From: Halobacterium wangiae
Lineage (GTDB): Archaea > Halobacteriota > Halobacteria > Halobacteriales > Halobacteriaceae
Length of the DNA: 64,000 bases
Assembly (NCBI RefSeq): GCF_021249345.1
Contig: NZ_CP089588.1
Span: 62,001 to 126,000 of the forward strand
Direction of reading: 5' to 3'
In this document: positions 58,792 through 64,000 of the stretch, one piece after another
Layout: every line of letters starts with the position of its first letter
Position numbering within the stretch: the stretch's first letter is position 1
Notes under the pieces: model-generated
Databases searched by the model: none
Told to the model about the DNA's origin: nothing
The model's input: the letters and a program-made list of their open reading frames with translations, nothing else
Translations under genes and position numbers: made by a program

Positions 58792-60261
58792 ATGACACTG
58801 GCCGAACGGCTCTCCCGGGGAGCGAAGGCGACCTTCGGCGGCAACCTCGTCGGGATGCTGTCGAACGCCGCGCTCATCGTCCTGCTGACGCGGGTGTTCC
58901 TCACGCCAGAGGAGTTCGGTGAACTGAACTTCGTACTCTCGGCGGTGGGCGTGCTCGCCATCTTCGCCACGCTCGGCCTCCCGAAGTCGGCTGCCCGCTA
59001 CGTGACCGAGTTCACGGAGACGGCCCCCAAACAGGTCCCCCACGTCGTGCGGCGCTCCGTCGTCTACCTCGCGGCGCTCGTCGCGGTAGTCAGCGGCGGT
59101 ACGCTCGTCCTCGGGCGCCCCGTTGCGAACCTGATCGGCGTTCCGTCGCTCGTGCCCTACCTGCTCGTCGCCGCACTGTACGTGGCCGTGAGCGCGTTCT
59201 CCAGTTTCTTCGGCTCGCTGTTCCAGGGGTTCAACCGCGTCACCTGGACCGCGGCGACGCGGATCATCACGCGAGTCGGCCAGCTCGTCTTCGTCGTCGC
59301 GTTCATCATGCTCGGGTACGGCGTCGTGGGAGCACTGTTCGGGTACATCGCCGGGCTGGCGGTCAGCACGGTCTTCGGTGGCTACGTCGTCTACACGCGC
59401 TTCTACTCGACGTACGAACGCGCCGACGAGCCAGCCGAACGCCTCTCACGGCGCCTGCTCGAGTACAGCATCCCGCTGACTGCCACCCGCGGCGCGAACG
59501 TCCTCGACAAGAAGGTCGACACGATCCTCGTCGGCGTCCTCCTCAACATGACTGCGGTCGGCTACTACACGCTGGCCAAGCAGGTGTCGAACTTCGTGGC
59601 GATGCCCGCCGCCTCGTTCGGCTTCACGCTGTCGCCCGCGCTCGGCGAGCAGAAGAACAAGCAGAACGTCGAGCGCGCCTCCCGGCTCTACGAGCAGTCC
59701 CTCGAGTACGTGCTGCTGGCGTACGTCCCCGCCGTCGTCGGCCTCGCACTGGTCGCCGACCCGATGGTGCGGTACATCTTCGGGACCGACTACCTCGGCG
59801 CCGTCCCCGTCGTCCAGGTGTTCGGCGGGTTCATCCTCGTCAACGCCGTCAACAAGATCACCAGCGACGGCCTCGACTACCTGGGGCGGGCGCGCTCGCG
59901 GGCCATCGTTAAGACCGTCATGTCGGTGTCGAACTTCGGGCTGAACCTGCTGCTCATCCCCATCATCGGCGTCGTCGGGGCCGCCATCGCGACAGTGCTC
60001 ACCTACACCGTCTACACCCTCTCGAACGTCTACTTCATCCACCAGGAGCTGACCATCCGCATCCCGCGGGTCGCCCGGCGCCTGGGCATCATCTGCCTGG
60101 TCACCGCGGGCATGGCGCTGGCCGTGCTCGTCGTGCTGCCGTACGTCTCGGGTATCCTGTCGCTGCTGGCCGCCGTGTTGCTGGGCGCCGCGACGTGGGC
60201 GTCGCTCTCCATCGCCGGCGGCGTCCTCGACGTCCAGAAGGTCACGAACTTCCTCGCCTGA
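58792..60261 (+). CDS. Wzx-type lipid-linked oligosaccharide flippase (MATE/MOP superfamily)
   Basis: The 489-residue product has 12-14 helices. The opening LSRGAKATFGGNLVGMLSNAALIVLLTRV and the RLLEYSIPLTATRGANVLDKKVDTILVG segment are typical of polysaccharide-exporter flippases. It would move the lipid-linked glycan across the cytoplasmic membrane. It begins immediately after the large membrane protein stop (no gap), so both are in one unit. Archaeal AglR-like proteins do the same job for N-glycans. Confidence 0.88.
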   Translation: MTLAERLSRGAKATFGGNLVGMLSNAALIVLLTRVFLTPEEFGELNFVLSAVGVLAIFATLGLPKSAARYVTEFTETAPKQVPHVVRRSVVYLAALVAVVSGGTLVLGRPVANLIGVPSLVPYLLVAALYVAVSAFSSFFGSLFQGFNRVTWTAATRIITRVGQLVFVVAFIMLGYGVVGALFGYIAGLAVSTVFGGYVVYTRFYSTYERADEPAERLSRRLLEYSIPLTATRGANVLDKKVDTILVGVLLNMTAVGYYTLAKQVSNFVAMPAASFGFTLSPALGEQKNKQNVERASRLYEQSLEYVLLAYVPAVVGLALVADPMVRYIFGTDYLGAVPVVQVFGGFILVNAVNKITSDGLDYLGRARSRAIVKTVMSVSNFGLNLLLIPIIGVVGAAIATVLTYTVYTLSNVYFIHQELTIRIPRVARRLGIICLVTAGMALAVLVVLPYVSGILSLLAAVLLGAATWASLSIAGGVLDVQKVTNFLA

Positions 60262-60275
60262 GCACCTAGGGGCGG

Positions 60276-60285
60276 TATAACAATC
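60276..60285 (+). promoter_or_regulatory. Shared promoter element upstream of the epimerase gene
   Basis: TATAACAATC lies 34 nt before the ATG at 60310. This is a clean match to the cluster consensus, including GGCGG on the left and CCGG on the right. It marks the start of another transcription unit. Confidence 0.55.
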
Positions 60286-60309
60286 CGGTCTTCGGGCGAC
60301 CCGTCGAGC

Positions 60310-61272
60310 ATGGATTCGCGTGACACGCGACGTGCAGTCGACGGTTCCTCGCTGCGAGACCAGACCGTCCTCGTGACCGGTGGTGCCGGCTTCGTCGGCA
60401 GCCACATCGCCGACGCGCTGGTCGACGACAACGAGGTCCGCGTCCTCGACGACTTCTCCTCCGGGCGCCCCGAGAACGTCCCCGAGGGAGCGACGATCGT
60501 CGAGGGCGACGTCCGAGACCCGGAGGTCGTCGCCGAGGCGACCCGCGACGTCGACGTGGTGTTCCACCAGGCAGGCCTCGTGAGCGTCCCGGAGTCCGTC
60601 GAGGTCCCCGAGGAGAGCCACGAGACGAACGTGAGTGCGACGCTGTCCATCCTCGAAGCAGCGCGCCGGGAGGACGCCCGCGTCGTCGTCGCGTCGAGCG
60701 TCGCCATCTACGGTGACCCCGTCGAGGTCCCCATCCACGAGGAGGACGCAAAGGCGCCGACGTCACCGTACGGTGTCGACAAACTCGCCGTCGACAACTA
60801 CGTGCGGCTGTACAACGAGCTCTACGACCTCGAGACGGTCGCGCTCCGCTACTTCAACGTCTACGGCCCGCGACAGTCCGCGGGCGAGTACAGCGGCGTC
60901 GTCAGCACCTTCCTCGAACAGGCCCGCTCCGGCCAGCCGATAACCGTCGAGGGGGAGGGCGACCAGACCCGGGACTTCGTCCACGTCTCCGACGTCGTCC
61001 GCGCGAACCTCGCGGCCGCGACGACAGACAACGTGGGGCGAGCGTACAACGTCGGCACCGGCGACAGCATCACCATCCTCGGTCTCGCCGAACTGATCCG
61101 GGACGTCACCGACTCCAGCTCCGAGGTGGTCCACGTGGACCCGCGTCCGGCCGACATCGAGCGCAGCGAAGCGGACGTCAACCGCGCGAGACGACAGCTC
61201 GACTACCAGCCCCGGGTGCCGCTCGCGGACGGACTCCGAGAACTCGCCGGGACGACCGCGCCGATCCAGTGA
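60310..61272 (+). CDS. NAD-dependent sugar-nucleotide epimerase/dehydratase (GalE-like)
   Basis: The 320-residue product is an extended SDR. NAD binding is at VLVTGGAGFVGSHIADAL, the catalytic Ser/Tyr/Lys set in SSVAIYG and SPYGVDKLAVDNY, and NVYGPRQ follows. It is most like UDP-glucose 4-epimerases, which could supply UDP-galactose or UDP-GalNAc for the cluster. Thr, Asp and other active-site variants would be needed to settle the substrate. It has its own promoter of the shared type. Confidence 0.88.
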   Translation: MDSRDTRRAVDGSSLRDQTVLVTGGAGFVGSHIADALVDDNEVRVLDDFSSGRPENVPEGATIVEGDVRDPEVVAEATRDVDVVFHQAGLVSVPESVEVPEESHETNVSATLSILEAARREDARVVVASSVAIYGDPVEVPIHEEDAKAPTSPYGVDKLAVDNYVRLYNELYDLETVALRYFNVYGPRQSAGEYSGVVSTFLEQARSGQPITVEGEGDQTRDFVHVSDVVRANLAAATTDNVGRAYNVGTGDSITILGLAELIRDVTDSSSEVVHVDPRPADIERSEADVNRARRQLDYQPRVPLADGLRELAGTTAPIQ

Positions 61273-61429
61273 CGGCACCGCGACGACAGCCGTCACCCCC
61301 GGAACATCGTCCATACCGTGCGAGAGCGCGTCGCTGCCCCGCTGGAGACCGATGCGAGAGCTTCGGTAAGGGACTGTTACCGGCGTTTCGCAGTGTCTAC
61401 TCATTACGCGCGTCTCCGTAGGGCAGTCC

Positions 61430-62623
61430 ATGAGTGGTTCGCCCGGTGAACAGGAGTCCGCTCTCATCCCGTCTCACCGTGGAGCATCCGGTTACGCGTG
61501 CGTCCGATCACTCGCCGAGCACGGCGTCGACACCATCGTCGTCTCGGAGAAGGACGGTGTGCCGGCCGCCGCGTCCAGGTTCTGCACCGAGTCGGGGTCC
61601 CTCCCGCCGCCCCGGGAGGACCTCCTGGCGTACCGGGACGCGCTGCTGGAGTACGCCGCCCGGGAGGACGTCAGGACGGTCGTCCCGGCCCGCCCGGAGG
61701 ACACCTACGTCCTGTCGCGGTACTACGACGAGTTCGACGCGGAAGTGTCGATTCCGGTGCCCGAGATCGAGCAGTTACGCTCAGTGTACGACCGCCTGGA
61801 ACTCGCAGACGTCGCGAGGGCGGCGAGCGTGCCCGCCCCCGAGACGCGGCTGCTCTCGTCGGTCGGCGGCTGGGACGGCGACCTCGTCGTGAAGTCCCGG
61901 TTCAACGTGCTCGCGGACGTCTACGAGGACTCCCTCGGCCCCGCGGACGTCGACGTTGCCAAGGACATCTACCACGTCTCGGCGGACCAGACGTTCGACG
62001 CGGCGGCCATCGAGGAGTCGATGGGGCACGACCCCATCGTCCAGGAGTTCATCCCGAAGGACGGCGAGTTCATGTTCGCCGCGCTGTACGACCGCGGCGA
62101 ACCGCTGGCGACGTTCCAGCACCGCCAGATACGCGGCTCGTCGTACAGGGGTGGCGGTGGCGTCTACCGGGAGTCGATCTACGACCCGGAGCTCGAGAGC
62201 GTCGCCCGCGACCTGCTCGACGAACTCGAGTGGCACGGCCTCGCCTGCATCGAGTACATGCGGGACGCCCGGACCGGCCAGTACGTCCTCACCGAGATCA
62301 ACCCCCGGATGTGGCAGTCCCTCCCGTCGACCGTCCACGCGGGCGCCGACTTCCCGTACTACTACTGGCTGCTCGCGACCGGGCGGGCCGACGAGATCGA
62401 CCACGACTACGAGACCGGCGTCGGGACGCACCTGCTGTACGGCGAACTGGCGTACCTGCTGAGCATCCTGCGAGAAGAGTCGCCCCACGTCGAGCGCCCG
62501 TCGGTCTCACGCACGACCTGGAACATCCTCGCGTCCTGTATCACCGAACCCAGCTTCGACTACCTCTCGCTGGACGACTACGGCCCGTTCCTGACGGGGC
62601 TGAAACGGAAGCTCTCGAAGTAG
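61430..62623 (+). CDS. ATP-grasp ligase, possibly truncated by an in-frame TAG
   Basis: The 397-residue product is an ATP-grasp carboxylate-amine ligase. The pre-ATP-grasp domain opens ALIPSHRGASGYACVRSLAE. VVKSRFN holds the ATP lysine, VQEFIPKDGEFMFAAL follows, and LTEINPRMWQSLPSTV has the metal-binding E-x-N-P. Such enzymes join a carboxylate to an amine. The reading frame stops at TAG (62621-62623) but continues for 33 more codons that are G/C-ending (62624-62725, to TAA), beginning AENPRFVDACQEWQ. The stop may therefore be a mutation, a sequence error or a read-through site. The uronate pathway in the cluster suggests amidation of a sugar carboxylate. Confidence 0.82.
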   Translation: MSGSPGEQESALIPSHRGASGYACVRSLAEHGVDTIVVSEKDGVPAAASRFCTESGSLPPPREDLLAYRDALLEYAAREDVRTVVPARPEDTYVLSRYYDEFDAEVSIPVPEIEQLRSVYDRLELADVARAASVPAPETRLLSSVGGWDGDLVVKSRFNVLADVYEDSLGPADVDVAKDIYHVSADQTFDAAAIEESMGHDPIVQEFIPKDGEFMFAALYDRGEPLATFQHRQIRGSSYRGGGGVYRESIYDPELESVARDLLDELEWHGLACIEYMRDARTGQYVLTEINPRMWQSLPSTVHAGADFPYYYWLLATGRADEIDHDYETGVGTHLLYGELAYLLSILREESPHVERPSVSRTTWNILASCITEPSFDYLSLDDYGPFLTGLKRKLSK

Positions 62624-62725
62624 GCCGAGAACCCGCGGTTCGTCGACGCCTGCCAGGAGTGGCAGTCCCAGGCCTCCCGGGCGGACGAGTCCGGGCGCTC
62701 CGTCGTCCAGAGTCTGTTCTCGTAA
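62624..62725 (+). other. In-frame coding-like extension after the ATP-grasp stop
   Basis: These 33 codons plus TAA continue the frame of the ATP-grasp gene past its TAG. Third positions are G or C in all but one sense codon, and the peptide (AENPRFVDACQEWQSQAS, then SGRSVVQSLFS) has normal composition for a halophile. No start codon or promoter is visible, so it is best explained as the original C-terminal tail. Confidence 0.55.
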
Positions 62726-62761
62726 CGTCCCCGGGGTGGGGCCGCCGCGACACCTCGACGG

Positions 62762-64000
62762 CTACTCGATGTAGCCGAGTCCGCGGAGGCGGTCCTCGAC
62801 GTCGTCCATGTCCCCGCCGTCGCCCTCGCCGACGCTGGCAGTCTCGCGCTCGGCGGTCACCTCCGTCGTCTCGACCGCCCGGGTCGCGGGCGTCGACTCC
62901 GCCTCGAAGATCTCGGAGAGGACGCGGCCGTCGACGTAGTCGGGAACTGGCTCACCCACCGCGTGGAGGAGCGTCGGCGCGACGTCCACGACGGTCGCGT
63001 CCTCGGCCTCGGCGCCGGCTTCGACCGTCGGTCCCCACGCGAAGTAGATCCCGTCCTCGTGGTGGCCCGCGGCCTTCGTCGTCGCGTCGACGAACACGTC
63101 CTCGGTCAGCATCGTCATCACCTCGTACTCGCCCTCGCCACGAATCACGAGGTCCGGGGAGTCGTCGTCACGCGGGAAGATGTCGTCGCCGTCGAAGACG
63201 CTGAACACCTCCTCACCGGTCTCCGGGTCGGTGAGGTCCTCGAACAGTTCCTGGAGTTCGGCCTTCAGGTCGGGGACGTCGGCGGGGTCGACGATGCCGT
63301 CGTCGAATCGCTCGGTGTCGTTGACGTACAGGCTGCCCTCGCCGTGCGTGAACGCGACCGTGTTCTCGTGGTCGACGTCGAAGAGGCTGTGTTCGCCCGG
63401 CACCTGGAGGGCGGCGACATTGACGAACGCCTGGGGGACGTAGTCGACGATCCGCTGCTTGGTGACGCCGACGCGGTCGAGTTTCGAGAGGACGTTCTGT
63501 TTGTCGATGCCGAGTTCCGCGAGCGTGCCCCGCATCCCGGACGCCTCGCGACGCTCGAGGTAGCCCTCGCGTTCGAGCAGCGCCGCCGCGGAGACGATGG
63601 TCTCGTTCGGGCCGAAGCCGTGGTCGGAGACGACGTTGAGCACGGCACCCCGCTGTTCGGCGTACTCCATCACGTCGCCGACGATGTCGTCGAACACCTG
63701 GTACCACTCCAGCAGCACGTCCTCGTCCCAGATGAGGTGCTGGAGCCTGTCGGGCGCCGTGAACACGAAGAAGAAATGCCGCCAATCCTCGCGCGCCATG
63801 AGTTTCTCCAGGAGCGCGGTGCGGTTCTCGACGAGCGCCTCGAGGTCCTCGACGAACGCGGCCTCACTGTCGCCGTACTCCCCCCAGTCGAGGCCAATCT
63901 CGTAGTCCGGAATCTCAGCCTCGATCTCGTCGCCCAGCGACGACGGACTCGTGAACCCGTCGTCGAGTCGCGGCGTCATCATCCCGGCGACCATCTCGCC
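62762..64000 (-). CDS. AlkP-superfamily phosphodiesterase/pyrophosphatase-like protein (5' partial)
   Basis: The frame runs off the right edge; the visible 413 residues cover most of the protein. It has the alkaline-phosphatase-superfamily segments VVSDHGFGPNETIVSAAALLE (metal-binding D-H-G) and FFFVFTAPDRLQHLIWDE (conserved D-x-x-x-H). VDVAPTLLHAVGEPVP fits the nucleotide pyrophosphatase/phosphodiesterase group, and an acidic tail follows. Members hydrolyse or transfer phosphate or sulfate esters, including from nucleotide sugars or lipid-phosphates. The conserved nucleophile region lies upstream, outside the window. It converges on the ATP-grasp gene. Confidence 0.82.
   Translation of the reverse strand, partial: GEMVAGMMTPRLDDGFTSPSSLGDEIEAEIPDYEIGLDWGEYGDSEAAFVEDLEALVENRTALLEKLMAREDWRHFFFVFTAPDRLQHLIWDEDVLLEWYQVFDDIVGDVMEYAEQRGAVLNVVSDHGFGPNETIVSAAALLEREGYLERREASGMRGTLAELGIDKQNVLSKLDRVGVTKQRIVDYVPQAFVNVAALQVPGEHSLFDVDHENTVAFTHGEGSLYVNDTERFDDGIVDPADVPDLKAELQELFEDLTDPETGEEVFSVFDGDDIFPRDDDSPDLVIRGEGEYEVMTMLTEDVFVDATTKAAGHHEDGIYFAWGPTVEAGAEAEDATVVDVAPTLLHAVGEPVPDYVDGRVLSEIFEAESTPATRAVETTEVTAERETASVGEGDGGDMDDVEDRLRGLGYIE

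Overview
The window comes from a haloarchaeon (class Halobacteria). The DNA is GC-rich with codons ending almost always in G or C, and the proteins are strongly acidic. The protein set is archaeal (FEN-1, GatE, SRP19, Gar1, diphthine synthase, Trm5, the L11/L1/L10/L12 ribosomal proteins). Typical haloarchaeal marks are PGF-CTERM anchors, Tat signals, a HalOD1 domain, dodecin and small zinc-ribbon proteins. Many genes start on ATG or GTG a short distance after an AT-rich box, as expected for largely leaderless transcripts. The genus cannot be fixed from the sequence alone.

The first 45 kb is mostly a dense core chromosome. 1-9.5 kb: quinone oxidoreductase (cut by the left edge), acetyltransferase, pterin/folate genes (mptE, folP), TrmJ-type RNA methyltransferase, MaoC dehydratase, DMT exporter, Lrp regulator and gatE. 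9.5-20.7 kb: two bacterial-PH-domain membrane proteins, fumC, BolA, a CBS protein, fen1, small paired membrane proteins, an MFS carrier, an OCD-family enzyme and a presenilin-type protease. 20.7-28.7 kb: gar1-srp19, a divergent btuF / btuC-btuD corrinoid (or iron-chelate) uptake locus, a large PGF-CTERM HExxH metalloprotein, a nuclease lipoprotein and a CPBP protease. 28.9-40.5 kb: tRNA-Thr(CGU), trm5, aldo/keto reductase, dph5, a double VOC protein, a DRG/Obg GTPase, rpl11, then rpl1-rpl10-rpl12 behind a structured leader, a TctA-like membrane protein and dodecin.

42.3-44.4 kb is an accessory stretch of low coding density. It carries a HalOD1 protein, a small zinc ribbon, a truncated ORF resembling a winged-helix protein and about 1.6 kb without convincing genes. 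It is flanked by two secreted parallel beta-helix proteins (40453-42303 and 46028-47473).

46-64 kb is a surface-polysaccharide or glycan cluster. Four consecutive, overlapping genes (acetyltransferase, PLP aminotransferase, Gfo/Idh/MocA dehydrogenase, nucleotide-sugar 6-dehydrogenase) match the four steps that turn UDP-GlcNAc into UDP-2,3-diacetamido-2,3-dideoxyglucuronate. They are followed by two NodB-like deacetylase-fold proteins, a translationally coupled 44-codon ORF, a DUF354 protein, a FemAB-like transferase, a GT4 glycosyltransferase, a large multi-pass membrane protein, a Wzx-type flippase, a sugar-nucleotide epimerase, an ATP-grasp ligase and an AlkP-superfamily protein cut by the right edge. 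Five transcription units here share a promoter element close to YATAACAATC, which suggests a co-regulated regulon. The FemAB-like and ATP-grasp enzymes beside a uronic-acid pathway raise the possibility of a glycan modified by amino acids or amides. The ATP-grasp gene contains an in-frame TAG followed by 33 codons that still look coding.
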